Notes: generated by a model from the letters alone, not told the origin. A stretch of 64,000 nt of DNA from Knoellia sp. S7-12 (GCF_040518285.1 NZ_CP155449.1:3410001-3474000), one strand, 5' to 3'. Counted from the stretch's first letter, positions 32,450-41,922 are shown. Made by a program: numbers and translations.

Positions 32450-33163
32450 GTGACTGCACCCAACGCGACCCCCGAGGCCACACTGCTCGTCGTCGAGGAC
32501 GAGCCCAACATCCGTGAGCTCCTCGCGACCTCGCTGCGTTTCGCCGGCTTCGAGGTCGTCACGGCTGCCACCGGCGGCGAGGCCGTCAAGCTCGCCGACC
32601 AGCACCACCCGGACCTGTGCGTTCTCGACGTGATGCTGCCCGACATGGACGGCTTCGCCGTGACCCGCAAGCTGCGTGAGTCCGGACGCCGTCTCCCCAT
32701 CGTCTTCGTCACCGCGCGTGACTCGGTCGATGACAAGATCACGGGCCTCACCGTCGGCGGAGACGACTACGTCACCAAGCCGTTCAGCCTCGAAGAGGTC
32801 GTCGCCCGCATCCGCGCTGTCTTGCGACGCACCCGCGGGGACCTCGACGACAGCTCGGCCCTGCACTTCGAGGACCTCGAACTCGACGAGGACAGCCACG
32901 AGGTGCGCCGCGCCGGTCGGGTCATCGAGACGAGCCCGACCGAGTTCAAGCTCCTGCGCTACCTCATGCTCAACCCCAACCGCGTGTTGTCGAAGGCGCA
33001 GATCCTCGATCACGTGTGGGAGTACGACTTCCGCGGCGAGAGCGGCATCGTCGAGTCCTACATCTCCTACCTCCGTCGCAAGATCGACACCGAGGGCCAG
33101 CCTGCGCTGATCCACACCAAGCGCGGTGTCGGCTACGTGCTTCGCCTTCCCCCGCAGGGCTGA
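32450..33163 (+). CDS. OmpR-family response regulator (MprA-like)
   Basis: This is 237 residues: a receiver with EDE acidic pocket, phospho-acceptor Asp about residue 60 in CVLDVMLPDMDG, Thr in VFVTARDS and Lys in DYVTKPFSLEE, then a winged-helix domain ending HTKRGVGYVLRLP. GTG 32450 is the best start. Its stop overlaps the kinase ATG (TGATG). The trio regulator-kinase-HtrA matches the MprAB-PepD envelope-stress arrangement of mycobacteria. Confidence 0.94.
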   Translation: MTAPNATPEATLLVVEDEPNIRELLATSLRFAGFEVVTAATGGEAVKLADQHHPDLCVLDVMLPDMDGFAVTRKLRESGRRLPIVFVTARDSVDDKITGLTVGGDDYVTKPFSLEEVVARIRAVLRRTRGDLDDSSALHFEDLELDEDSHEVRRAGRVIETSPTEFKLLRYLMLNPNRVLSKAQILDHVWEYDFRGESGIVESYISYLRRKIDTEGQPALIHTKRGVGYVLRLPPQG

Positions 33164-34623
33164 TGGCCAGCACCCCCGGCACTCAGGCGGTCGTGCGCCG
33201 CCTCGAGGCAATGCCCTTGCGCGTGCGGCTTGTCACGATCGTGCTGCTCGTCCTCACGGCCGCGCTGCTCTTCTCGAACCTCGCCACGGCCTACCTCATG
33301 CAGCGCGACCTCATGGGACGGATCGACGAGGAGCTGCGCAGCGTGGCCGCGCCCGTGGCCAGCCAAGCGATCGATGAGCTCCGCAAGCGAGACGTGGACG
33401 CGACGCCCACCAACTACGCCTTCGTCCTCTTCCCCGTCAATGGGGAGGCGACGACGGTCAACCCGACCGGCGAGAGCCAGCACCCGGCCGTGCCGCGCCT
33501 CGCCCTGAACGACCTCCGGGTGACGACAAGTCGCCCCTTCACGGTGAAGTCCATCGATGGCGAGATGTCATGGCGCTTCATCGCTGGCACGGTCGACGAG
33601 AACAGGGGGACCTTTGCGGTCGGTGTCCCGCTTCGCTCGGTGAAGCACACGGTGACGCGGCTTCTCGTGACGACGGGTGCGCTCAGTGCTTTCGTTCTCG
33701 CCGGTTCGGCACTGCTCGGCTGGTATGCCGTCCGCCGGGCTTTCCGTCCCCTCAACCAGATCGAGGACACGGCCGCTGCCATCGCTGGCGGCGACCTGAC
33801 CAAGCGCATCCCGATGCGGGCTGCCGAGGACGAGGTGACGTCGCTGTCGCGCAGCCTCAACGCGATGCTCGCCCAGATCGAGACGTCCTTCGCGGTGCGG
33901 GAAGCATCGGAGGACCGCATGCGGCAGTTCGTCGCCGACGCCAGCCATGAGCTCCGCACTCCCCTGGCGACGGTCCGCGGCTACGCCGAGCTGCACCGGC
34001 AGGGCGCCCTTTCGAGCACCGACGACACCCGCGCAGCGATGGAGCGCATCGAGTCCGAGTCCACTCGGATGAGCGGACTCGTCGAGGACCTCCTCACCCT
34101 GGCGCGGCTCGACGAGGAACCCACGACCGCGATGGGCGAGGTCGACCTCACCGTCCTCGCCGCCGACGCCACGTCCGATGCCCGCGTGCGCGCCGGTGGT
34201 CGGCGGATCACCCTCACCGGCCTGGGCGGGCCGCTCGACCCGACCGTGGTCTGGGGGTCCGAGTCGAGACTCCGGCAGGTGGTGACGAACCTCGTTGCCA
34301 ACGCCGTCCGGCATACCCCGCAGGGAACCCCGATCGAACTGGCCGTCGGCATGGACAGCACCGACGGTGTCGTCGAGGTGCGCGACCACGGTGACGGAAT
34401 CCCTTCTGGCACAGCGCATCGCGTGTTCGAGCGGTTCTATCGCGCCGACCCCTCGCGTGGTCGCAGCGCCGGTGGCGGCAACGGTCTCGGGCTCGCCATC
34501 GTCGCGGCCATCGTGGCCGCACACCACGGTCGGGTCGGCGTCCAGGAGACCCCTGGAGGAGGCGCAACGTTCGTCGTGCGCATACCCACAGGCCCCTCAC
34601 AGGCCAGGTCCAGCGGCTCTTGA
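33163..34623 (+). CDS. Sensor histidine kinase (MprB-like)
   Basis: This is 486 residues: helix near residues 20-42, an extracytoplasmic sensor of about 125 residues, a second helix (LVTTGALSAFVLAGSALLGWY), HAMP, H box FVADASHELRTPLATVRGYAEL, N box VTNLVANAVRHTP, G1 RDHGDGIP and G2 GGGNGLGLAIVAAIVAAHHG. It is coupled to the response regulator by TGATG and followed 48 bp later by an HtrA protease, a combination known for sensing misfolded envelope proteins. Confidence 0.94.
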   Translation: MASTPGTQAVVRRLEAMPLRVRLVTIVLLVLTAALLFSNLATAYLMQRDLMGRIDEELRSVAAPVASQAIDELRKRDVDATPTNYAFVLFPVNGEATTVNPTGESQHPAVPRLALNDLRVTTSRPFTVKSIDGEMSWRFIAGTVDENRGTFAVGVPLRSVKHTVTRLLVTTGALSAFVLAGSALLGWYAVRRAFRPLNQIEDTAAAIAGGDLTKRIPMRAAEDEVTSLSRSLNAMLAQIETSFAVREASEDRMRQFVADASHELRTPLATVRGYAELHRQGALSSTDDTRAAMERIESESTRMSGLVEDLLTLARLDEEPTTAMGEVDLTVLAADATSDARVRAGGRRITLTGLGGPLDPTVVWGSESRLRQVVTNLVANAVRHTPQGTPIELAVGMDSTDGVVEVRDHGDGIPSGTAHRVFERFYRADPSRGRSAGGGNGLGLAIVAAIVAAHHGRVGVQETPGGGATFVVRIPTGPSQARSSGS

Positions 34624-34671
34624 TGTGGAGGCGCTTGAGTGTCTAGTGCCAGCCCGACGAAGGAGACGCAG

Positions 34672-36072
34672 ATGAGCAGCAACGAACCAGGACAGACCGG
34701 ACCGTCGACCAGCACCACCCCCGACACCCCGGCTCACCAGGACGGAGCAGTGACCCAGGCGCTCCCGCAGCATGCCGCTCTGACGGCTCCTTCGTCGCAG
34801 CCCGGCCACGACGCGCCGACCACGTGGTACGGCGCCCACGAACCCGCCGGGCCGGTGTTCCCCCCGCCTCCGGTCCCCGGGGCAGCCCCGCAGAACCCTG
34901 AACCGCAGCCTCGCCAGCGGCGTCGGGTGGGGGAACTCTTTGCGGTGGCTGCACTCACTGCCGCCCTCGCATCGGGCGGCACGTACGCCGCGACCCAGCT
35001 GGGGTCGCAGGATTCGCAGAACCCCTCCTCCGCGGCTTCCTCCTCCAGTCTGGGTCGCGGCGCATCGACCGCACCCGTCTCGCAGACCGACTCGCAGGCA
35101 CCGAATTGGACCGCCACGGCCGCCGCGGTCTCACCCAGCGTCGTCGCGATCAAGACCGACAGCGGGGAGGGCTCGGGCGTCATCATCGACGACTCCGGTC
35201 ACGTGCTCACCAACAACCACGTCGTCGCCGGCGCCGAGGAGCTCACCGTCACTCTCTCGGACGGCCGGGCTTTCAAGGCCAAGATCCAGGGCACCGACCC
35301 GTCCACTGACCTCGCTGTAGTGACGATCGAGAGTGCACCCAAAGACCTCGAGCCCATCTCGATCGGTGACTCAGACGCCCTCAAGGTCGGCGATCCGGTC
35401 ATGGCCGTCGGCAACCCGCTCGGACTTGCGGGCACCGTGACGACCGGCATCGTGAGTGCCCTCAACCGTCCGGTCACGACCGACGCCGCACAGGAGCAGC
35501 AGCCGCAGGGTCAGAATCCCTTCGGCAACCAGCAGCCTCAGCAGCAGCAGTCGAGCAGCGAACCCGTGGTCACCAACGCCATCCAGACCTCGGCCGCAAT
35601 CAACCCCGGCAACAGTGGCGGTGCGCTCGTCAACGCCAACGGGCAGCTCGTCGGGATCAACTCCTCGATCGCGTCCCTCGGATCCTCGAGCGGGTCGAGC
35701 GGCAACATCGGCATCGGTTTTGCCATCCCCGCCAATGAGGCCGCGTCCATCGCCGATCAGCTCATCAAGGACGGCAAGGCTGTGCACGCCTACCTCGGTG
35801 TCGCACCGGTCGACGGCTCTGCCTCCGACGGCAACGCCACCCGCGCCGGAGCCGAGATCAAGACCGTCTCGCCCGACACTCCGGCCGCCAAGGCAGGGCT
35901 CAAGGTCGGCGACGTCGTCACCGCGGTGAACGGCGAAGGCGTCGAGTCGGCGGAGTCGCTCGTTGCCCACATCCGCGAATACGCCGTCGGCGACACCGTG
36001 AAGCTCACGGTGCTGCGCGACAACAAGAGCCAAGAGCTCTCCGCGACCCTCGCCACCGTTCCGACGGGCTGA
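34672..36072 (+). CDS. HtrA/DegP-type serine protease with PDZ domain
   Basis: This is 466 residues: a Pro/Gln-rich cytoplasmic N-terminus, one membrane helix (ELFAVAALTAALASGGTYA), a trypsin-like domain with catalytic His in HVLTNNHVV, Asp in DPSTDLAVV and Ser in INPGNSGGALVN, a Gln-rich loop (QEQQPQGQNPFGNQQPQQQQ) inserted before the Ser, and a C-terminal PDZ domain (AYLGVAPVD ... GLKVGDVVTAVNGEGVES). ATG 34672 follows GAAGGAG; an upstream GTG at 34639 is weaker. It would degrade or refold damaged exported proteins, probably under the adjacent two-component system. It ends before a 13-bp terminator stem. Confidence 0.95.
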   Translation: MSSNEPGQTGPSTSTTPDTPAHQDGAVTQALPQHAALTAPSSQPGHDAPTTWYGAHEPAGPVFPPPPVPGAAPQNPEPQPRQRRRVGELFAVAALTAALASGGTYAATQLGSQDSQNPSSAASSSSLGRGASTAPVSQTDSQAPNWTATAAAVSPSVVAIKTDSGEGSGVIIDDSGHVLTNNHVVAGAEELTVTLSDGRAFKAKIQGTDPSTDLAVVTIESAPKDLEPISIGDSDALKVGDPVMAVGNPLGLAGTVTTGIVSALNRPVTTDAAQEQQPQGQNPFGNQQPQQQQSSSEPVVTNAIQTSAAINPGNSGGALVNANGQLVGINSSIASLGSSSGSSGNIGIGFAIPANEAASIADQLIKDGKAVHAYLGVAPVDGSASDGNATRAGAEIKTVSPDTPAAKAGLKVGDVVTAVNGEGVESAESLVAHIREYAVGDTVKLTVLRDNKSQELSATLATVPTG

Positions 36073-36181
36073 CCACGAGTGACCACCAACTGACCTCAAC
36101 AGCAAGCGACGGTGGGTCCGAACAGGGACGGACCCCACAACCGACCACTCAGCGCACCCGCCCGATCTGAGTGATCCGGTG

Positions 36182-36210
36182 AGTACCCCGACTCATGGAG
36201 TCGGGGTACT
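36182..36210 (+). terminator. HtrA terminator
   Basis: Perfect 13-base arms AGTACCCCGACTC/GAGTCGGGGTACT with loop ATG (36195-36197), followed by a short T-rich stretch. The loop ATG opens the reading frame of the next gene but is not a credible start. Confidence 0.85.
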
Positions 36211-36230
36211 TGTCGTTCCACCCTGTAACC

Positions 36231-38099
36231 ATGACCAATCAGCTGCAGGACGTGCGGCGCCTCGAGGGTGAGTTCGCCGACGCGATGAACCGGATGTATG
36301 CCGTGGGCAACGGGCTCGCCCGGATGCGCGCTTCCCTTGAGATGGACGACGTGACGCGGGCGGCTCCGGCTGCGACGGCCGCGACCTCGCCCATCGCCAT
36401 CACACCTGTCGCCAGCACTCCCATCGCCAGCCCTGCGATGGCCGCAGGGCCTGCTCGGACTGCGCCTCCCGCACCGGCGCAGGCTCCCCCGCGCGTGCCG
36501 ATGCAGCCTCCTGTCCCGTCGTGGTGGCAGCGCGAAGGCGCGGTCACTCGCATCCTCGCGGTGGCCGGCGCCGTCGTCACCCTCGTCGGCATCGCGATGC
36601 TGCTCGCTCTGGCGATGCAACAGGGCTGGTTCGTTCCGGAGCTGCGCGTGGGGCTCGGCGTCCTGCTCGCGGTCGCTCTCGTCGTGGCGGGCCACGTCGT
36701 CCGGGCTCGCGAGGCGTCGCGTGATCGCTTCAGTGCCGCTCCGGTCGCCCTTGCGGCCACGGGGTATGCCGCGGGCTACCTCGACGTCGTCGCCGTCACC
36801 ACCGTCTATGGCTGGGTTCCGCAGGTGGCGGGCCTGGCGATTGCTGCCGTCGTGGCCGTCACCGGACTGCTCCTGGCCCGCCGTTGGGACAGCCAGCTCC
36901 TCGCGGTCCTCACGGTCCTCGGCGCCACCCTCCTTGCGCCCGCGGTGACCGAGGAGCTGGGCAACGAGGTGTCCCTCTTCGTTGTCGTCCTCTCCGCCGC
37001 AGCCTTGCTCGCTCGCGGCGACCGCGGGTGGCCGATGCTGGCCGTGGCCCGCACCATCCCTGCAAGTGGCCTGGTCCTGCTGGGCATCGCGGTGGCCGAA
37101 GGTGATGGCGCTCCGTCCAAGATCGCGATCGGCGCCGCTGCCGTGCTGACCGGCCTCGCTCTCGTCGGTGCGGTCTCGGCTGGGCGGCACCACCGTCAGG
37201 ACCTCGTCGGCAGCGCCACGGTGGCAGCAGCCACCATCGCGCTCCTCGTCGCCTTCGGCGTGCACGGCGAGACGTTGCGCACCACGGGATACGCCCTCAT
37301 GGCAGTCACCTTCGCGGTGGCGCTGGCCGTGACGTCGCGCTCCCCCATCGGCCCGGTTCCCACGCCGCTTGCCACGACCATCGGTGCGATCTCGGGTGTC
37401 TCTGCCCTCTTCGCCGTGATGAGCGGGGCGCCTGAGCGCTGGGTGGTCACGGGCATTCTCATCACAGCTCTCGGGTATGCCGCAGCGGCCATCACGACGC
37501 GTTCTCGCGTCACGCTGTGGGTTGCCTCAGGGACCGCTGTTGTCGCGTCGATCGCCTACCTCACCCATCCGACGGCGTACTTCGAGCTGGGCATGGCCCG
37601 CGACCACGACGCCACGACCGCCCTCCTCGACAGTCTCTTGGCCGGCGGCATCGCGGCCCTCGGCGCCTGGGGCGTAGATGTCGTGCGCGGCATCCCGGCC
37701 CGCATCCGCCGGCTCGCCCGCATCGCGGCACTGATCGCAGGGCTCGCCACGTCGGCGGTGGCCGTGATCTCCATCGGCCTGCTCGTGGGCGACGCGTTCG
37801 GGGCCACGTCTGCTGGCTTCCTCGCCGGTCATGCGCTCGCCACCGTGCTGTGGATGCTCACCTCCGCCTGGTTGCTCGTGCGAGGCCTGCAGTCGGAGGC
37901 GCACAGGGCGCTGTCCCTGCGGCTGGGACTCGGCCTCGCGGCCGTCAGCGTCGCAAAGCTGTTCCTCTTCGACCTCGCCACCCTCGACGGGGTGTGGCGG
38001 GTGGTGGCGTTCATCGTCACCGGACTTCTTCTCCTCGCCAGCGGGACGGCATACGCCAAGGCTCTGGACCGGACGCGACCGCCGACGGCGGCCGCCTGA
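36231..38099 (+). CDS. DUF2339 multi-pass membrane protein
   Basis: This is 622 residues. An N-terminal coiled segment (QDVRRLEGEFADAMNRMYAVGNGLARMRASLE) and a Pro/Ala linker lead to about sixteen membrane helices with the DUF2339 features SWWQREGAVTRILAVAGAVVTLVG and, near the end, RLGLGLAAVSVAKLFLFDLATLDGVWRVVAFIVTGLLLL. ATG 36231 is chosen since the earlier in-frame ATG is the loop of the HtrA terminator; its ribosome site is weak. Role unknown, envelope-located. Confidence 0.85.
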   Translation: MTNQLQDVRRLEGEFADAMNRMYAVGNGLARMRASLEMDDVTRAAPAATAATSPIAITPVASTPIASPAMAAGPARTAPPAPAQAPPRVPMQPPVPSWWQREGAVTRILAVAGAVVTLVGIAMLLALAMQQGWFVPELRVGLGVLLAVALVVAGHVVRAREASRDRFSAAPVALAATGYAAGYLDVVAVTTVYGWVPQVAGLAIAAVVAVTGLLLARRWDSQLLAVLTVLGATLLAPAVTEELGNEVSLFVVVLSAAALLARGDRGWPMLAVARTIPASGLVLLGIAVAEGDGAPSKIAIGAAAVLTGLALVGAVSAGRHHRQDLVGSATVAAATIALLVAFGVHGETLRTTGYALMAVTFAVALAVTSRSPIGPVPTPLATTIGAISGVSALFAVMSGAPERWVVTGILITALGYAAAAITTRSRVTLWVASGTAVVASIAYLTHPTAYFELGMARDHDATTALLDSLLAGGIAALGAWGVDVVRGIPARIRRLARIAALIAGLATSAVAVISIGLLVGDAFGATSAGFLAGHALATVLWMLTSAWLLVRGLQSEAHRALSLRLGLGLAAVSVAKLFLFDLATLDGVWRVVAFIVTGLLLLASGTAYAKALDRTRPPTAAA

Positions 38100-38111
38100 C
38101 AGACTGCCCGC

Positions 38112-38750
38112 ATGCTGCGGGACGAGGTGTGGGACGAGGCCGTGCGGGCCGTCAGGGGTGACGCGCACGGCCTCGTCTCCGTTCGTGACGACGTGCTGGG
38201 GCGGTGGTCCGAGGCGCATCGCGGCTATCACGACCTGCGTCATCTCGATGAAGTCGTCGATGCACTGGCCGAGCTGCGCGACGGTGCCATCGACGGCGCC
38301 ATCGAGTGGGCCAGCGTGGTGTTTGCCGCGTGGTTCCACGACGCCATCTACGACATCACGACAGCAGCCGAGAACGAACGTCGCAGCGCCGAGCTTGCGC
38401 GAACAGCGTTGTCCGCCAATGGCATCGGGATCGACGTGGTCGGCGCGGTCGTTGCCCTGATAGAGGCTTCTGAGGTGCACGACGTCCACGAAACTCGCGG
38501 CCCGCAGGCGGTGTTCCATGACGCTGACCTGTGGATCCTTGCCGCACCGGTGGAACGGTTCGACGACTACTGCGCAGACGTCCGGAGGGAGTATGCCGCC
38601 GTGCCCGACGAGGCATACGCCCAAGCCCGCGCTGCGATCCTGGCCCCGTTCTTTGATCGCGAGGCGGTCTATCGCACGGCACATGCCCGCCGCGAATGGG
38701 AGTCTGCCGCTCGCTCCAACCTCAGGCGTGAGCTGAGCCGACTGGGCTGA
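38112..38750 (+). CDS. HD-domain phosphohydrolase-like protein
   Basis: This is 212 residues of a predicted metal-dependent HD superfamily. Metal ligands are visible in YHDLRHLDEVVDAL, the HD pair in AAWFHDAIYD, and a later His in EASEVHDVHETRG plus VFHDADLWILAAP. No nucleotide or effector specificity can be assigned. It starts at ATG 38112, 12 bp after the DUF2339 stop, so the two are likely co-transcribed. Confidence 0.88.
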   Translation: MLRDEVWDEAVRAVRGDAHGLVSVRDDVLGRWSEAHRGYHDLRHLDEVVDALAELRDGAIDGAIEWASVVFAAWFHDAIYDITTAAENERRSAELARTALSANGIGIDVVGAVVALIEASEVHDVHETRGPQAVFHDADLWILAAPVERFDDYCADVRREYAAVPDEAYAQARAAILAPFFDREAVYRTAHARREWESAARSNLRRELSRLG

Positions 38751-38764
38751 GCCTCCGCAACTGC

Positions 38765-39945
38765 TCACCCTCCCATTCGCAGACCACCAAGGGTGCCGTG
38801 TTGCACCACACGGCCGGAACGAACACCTACACAGCGTCCCAGTCGGCGGCCATCGTGCGGGGCGTGTACGCCTACCACACCAACAGTTTGGGTTGGTGCG
38901 ACATCGGCTACCACATGCTTGGTCGACAAGTACGGGCAGATCTTCGAGGGTCGCTACGGGCGCCTCGACCGTCCGGTGACCGGCGCCCACGCTCTCGGGT
39001 TCAACACCGACACCTTTGGCGTCTCGGTTCTCGGCAGCCACGACAGCGCCACCCCGACCGCGGCCGCTCTTGACGCTGTCTCCACAGCGATGGCCTGGCG
39101 GCTTCGCATGTTCTATGTCGGGGCTGCTGATCGCACCACCTTGGTGAGCGCGGACAGTGGGTCGCGTGACCCCGAAGGCACGAGCGTGAGTCTGCCGACG
39201 ATCATCGGCCATCGTGACGTCAACACGACGGCCTGCCCGGGAAACCACCTGTGGACGCGCCAGGCGTCTCTGCGCACCGCCACGGCCGCCCACAGGACCA
39301 CACCACGAGCACGATCTACAAGCGGTGGGTCGCACCCGGTGGCGCCAGCGGACGGCTCGGCACCGTCTCACGTGGAGGGGCCATGTCGCCGATCGGCTAC
39401 CGCACGATCTTCAATGGCGGCAGCCTGTGTCGCAGGCGGCGCGATGCACGAATTGAGCGATGTATTCAGCACCTATTACGAGGATCTTGGCGGCCCGGCC
39501 AGCTGGGGAAGGCCGGTGAGCAGCAGTATCCCCGTGGGTGGGGGGCAGCGAATCGACACCGTCGGTGGCTTCACCCTGACGTGGGCACCGAACATCGGCA
39601 CCCGCCGCACCAACGGCGCGCCCCGCACCTACTGGCTCTCACGAGGCGGCCCCACCGGCGATCTCGGCTTCCCGCGGACGGAGATGAGCATGCCGACGAG
39701 CGCGGGCTACGTCCAGGACTTCACCCAGGGGGCGGTGTACTACAAGTACGCCGAGGGCGCGCACGCCGTCACCGGTCCGCTCCTCACCTACTTCCGTGCG
39801 GTGGGCGGGCCCGCGTCGCCCTATGGCTATCCGAGCGCAGACGCCTTGCGAGTCAGCACGGGATGAAAGCTCCAGTGAGACACAGCGCTTCGAGCACGGG
39901 CTGGTCACCTACAACAAGGCCTCGGGAACGTTCACGGTGACCTGA
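38765..39945 (+). pseudogene. Decayed peptidoglycan-recognition amidase with LGFP repeats
   Basis: The DNA encodes, in pieces from different frames, an N-acetylmuramoyl-L-alanine amidase: LHHTAGTNTYTASQSAAIV and GWCDIGYHML, then VDKYGQIFEGRYGRLDRPV, GAHALGFNTDTFGVSVLG, IIGHRDVNTTACPGN, and C-terminal LGFP-like repeats (YYEDLGGPASWGRPV, GDLGFPRTEM, VGGPASPYGYPSA). The N-terminal signal region is missing. Frame changes are needed near 38920 (an extra T in ATGCTTGGTC), about 39293, 39425-39440 and 39866. Four shifts make it a pseudogene rather than a single error. It overlaps the dedA stop by 14 bp. Confidence 0.85.
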
Positions 39946-40549
39946 CTTCGGCCGCGCCTCCCGAGAAGCGTTGCAGCAGACGGTCGACGATGATGCCCAG
40001 GCCCCCAGCCAGCGCGATGCCACCGATCGCTCCCAGGAGCGGGTTGTCCTTCACCCAGTGGCCAGCCAGCGCGCCGATCGCCACTGAGTAGGCCGCCCAG
40101 CTCACCGCTGCCAGCCCCGACAGCAGAACGAATCGCCTGTGCCCGAACGTGCCAGCGCCCGCCGTGACGTTGACGGCGACCCGCCCCACCGGGATGTATC
40201 GCGCGACGACAATCGCCAGACCACCGCGTCGGTCGAGCTCACGTTCACCCCTGAGGAAGGCCTGGCGCAGCTTGGGCCGTGGGCTGTCGCGCAGCCCTCG
40301 AAGACGAGACCGCCTCGCCAGGAGGAAGGTGAGGTTGTCGCCGAGGAAGGCACCCAGCGCGGCCACGGCGCCGAGGGCGAGCAGGTGCGGGGAACCGCTC
40401 GCCACACCAAACGCCGCGAGGGTGATGACGACGGACTCACTCGGCACCGGCGGCAGGACAGCATCGAAGGTCGCCAGGAGGAAGAGAGCCGGAAGCACCC
40501 ACATCGCCGCGGCGTTCTGCTCGATGAGGGTGTTGATGGTCTCAAACAC
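39932..40549 (-). CDS. DedA family membrane protein
   Basis: This is 205 residues with about five helices and DedA-family motifs: LPPVPSESVVITLAAFGV (re-entrant loop), GAFLGDNLTFLLARR, ELDRRGGLAIVVARYIPVGRVAVNVTAG with the conserved Arg residues and a GA..G.H. Members support membrane-potential or lipid-carrier homeostasis (some flip undecaprenyl phosphate). GTG 40549 has a near-perfect AAGGGGAG ribosome site; the longer TTG frame (40600) does not. Confidence 0.9.
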   Translation of the reverse strand: MFETINTLIEQNAAAMWVLPALFLLATFDAVLPPVPSESVVITLAAFGVASGSPHLLALGAVAALGAFLGDNLTFLLARRSRLRGLRDSPRPKLRQAFLRGERELDRRGGLAIVVARYIPVGRVAVNVTAGAGTFGHRRFVLLSGLAAVSWAAYSVAIGALAGHWVKDNPLLGAIGGIALAGGLGIIVDRLLQRFSGGAAEVRSP

Positions 40550-40684
40550 GCGAATCTCCCCTTGGGACAGGGACGTTGAGACCGGCGAGGCGCCGGTCAA
40601 CCTGTCTCTGCCAGCCTATGAGCGCCGCGGTTGACCGACCATGGGGTGGATCCCCCGCTCGGCCCTGAGCTCGCCCGGGGGTCT

Positions 40685-41431
40685 CTAGGGGTGCGCGTGC
40701 GCCTGACCCTGTGCGTGGGGATTGATGAGCGGCCACCAGTGTCGCTCCCCCAGCTCGGCGACTTGGCTCTCAGGGGGCAGCACGATGCCCGTCGTCACCG
40801 CGCCGCCATCGGCCGCCACGCTGTAGACGGCGAAGCAGGCCGTCGGGGTCGGCCACGGATAGGCGGCATCGGGGTGTGGCACGACATTGCGCACGTAGCC
40901 CAGAAGAGCCGCGCCGCCGACCGGGACGCCGACGGTGTCGCCGAGCATCCGGAGCGCTTCCTCGACACCTTCTCCCTCGCCAACCGCCCGACCGGGGAGG
41001 TCCAGCCCACGACCGTCGGCGCGCTCGATGACGAGCAGACCGCCGGAGGCGTGAATGGCCGCGCGCACGACGACGGTGTTCGGCGGCGGGTTGTCCTGAC
41101 GTGAGGCAATGACGTCGGCCCGACTCCCCGGTGGCAGCCACGGCGCCTCCGGCGTGCTCTCCACGACGCGCTCGTGCTTGCGCTTCGAGATACGAAGTCC
41201 GCTGTCCCGCAGGCGTTTCAACAGGTCTCTCCCGCCAAGGGGGACGGCACCCGCAGCGACGACCGCGGCATACCTCTCCTCGGGGATGTCGTAGTGGTCC
41301 CCCTCGAAGCCCTGCCTCGGGATGCCGGCGCGGGCGGCAAAGGCATGCAGCTCCTCGAACGAGGTGTCACTCACAAGGTGCGACCAGAGGCGACCGTGAG
41401 CCGGCCACGCGGGCGGGTCGATGAGGAGCAT
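40685..41431 (-). CDS. DUF4031-Nudix-like fusion protein
   Basis: This is 248 residues. Residues 1-95 are DUF4031 (MLLIDPPAWPAHGRLWSHLVSD, ELHAFAARAGIP, GDHYDIPEERY). Residues 115-245 have the strand order of a Nudix domain, but the Nudix box reads LPGRAVGEGEGVEEALRMLG and lacks the REUXEE glutamates, so metal-dependent hydrolysis is doubtful. ATG 41431 has a TACGAT -10 six bases upstream. DUF4031 function is unknown; a nucleotide-binding role for the second domain is possible. Confidence 0.8.
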   Translation of the reverse strand: MLLIDPPAWPAHGRLWSHLVSDTSFEELHAFAARAGIPRQGFEGDHYDIPEERYAAVVAAGAVPLGGRDLLKRLRDSGLRISKRKHERVVESTPEAPWLPPGSRADVIASRQDNPPPNTVVVRAAIHASGGLLVIERADGRGLDLPGRAVGEGEGVEEALRMLGDTVGVPVGGAALLGYVRNVVPHPDAAYPWPTPTACFAVYSVAADGGAVTTGIVLPPESQVAELGERHWWPLINPHAQGQAHAHP

Positions 41432-41437
41432 CCAGCG

Positions 41438-41443
41438 ATCGTA
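41438..41443 (-). promoter_or_regulatory. -10 hexamer TACGAT, leaderless start, built on a GGCATAC motif
   Basis: On the minus strand TACGAT ends six bases before ATG 41431. Its first three bases are the end of a GGCATAC heptamer (plus-strand GTATGCC 41441-41447). Confidence 0.45.
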
Positions 41444-41557
41444 TGCCGTGCGTCGCACCCGGGCCTGTGGACAACTTCACGGCGGATTTCACGATTCTCC
41501 CTACCGTCGTGGGCAGTGGTCACACACCGGGTGTGACGCCAACGAAGGGGACCAGAC

Positions 41558-41848
41558 ATGGCAGCCCAGTTCCAGGTCGACACCGAGCGCATCCAGGCCG
41601 CCTCCGGTGACATCGCCCGCATCTCGAGTGAGATCGAAGGTCAGGTCGCACAGATGCTGACCAAGCTCACGGCCCTGCAGGACGCATGGAAGGGCGGAGC
41701 AGCGACCCAGTTCCACGGCGTCGTCACCCAGTGGCAGGGCACCCAGCGCCAGGTCCAGACCTCGCTCGACTCCGTGGGCCAGGTGCTCGCCGCAGCGGGT
41801 GCGCAGTACGCCGAGACCGAGGCTCAGAACATGCGCATGTTCGCCTGA
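41558..41848 (+). CDS. WXG100 (ESAT-6-like) protein
   Basis: This is 96 residues, all-helical, with the central turn WKGGAA (WxG) between two helices, and a Tyr-x-x-x-Glu-like C-terminus (QYAETEAQNMRMFA) resembling the YxxxD/E export signal. Such proteins are exported as dimers by type VII secretion. No EccC, EccD or second WXG partner is in the window, so it is an orphan copy. It is a monocistronic gene between convergent/divergent neighbours. Confidence 0.93.
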   Translation: MAAQFQVDTERIQAASGDIARISSEIEGQVAQMLTKLTALQDAWKGGAATQFHGVVTQWQGTQRQVQTSLDSVGQVLAAAGAQYAETEAQNMRMFA

Positions 41849-41922
41849 GACCCCGAGATCCCGAGACCCCGGCGGCGGGCGCGACTCCCCTGAAGTAGCG
41901 CCCACCGTCGGTTGCTCACGCC

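Noticed and set aside
36195..36230. ATG at 36195 as start of the DUF2339 gene
   Set aside because: It is the loop of a perfect terminator hairpin; ATG 36231 is a better start.
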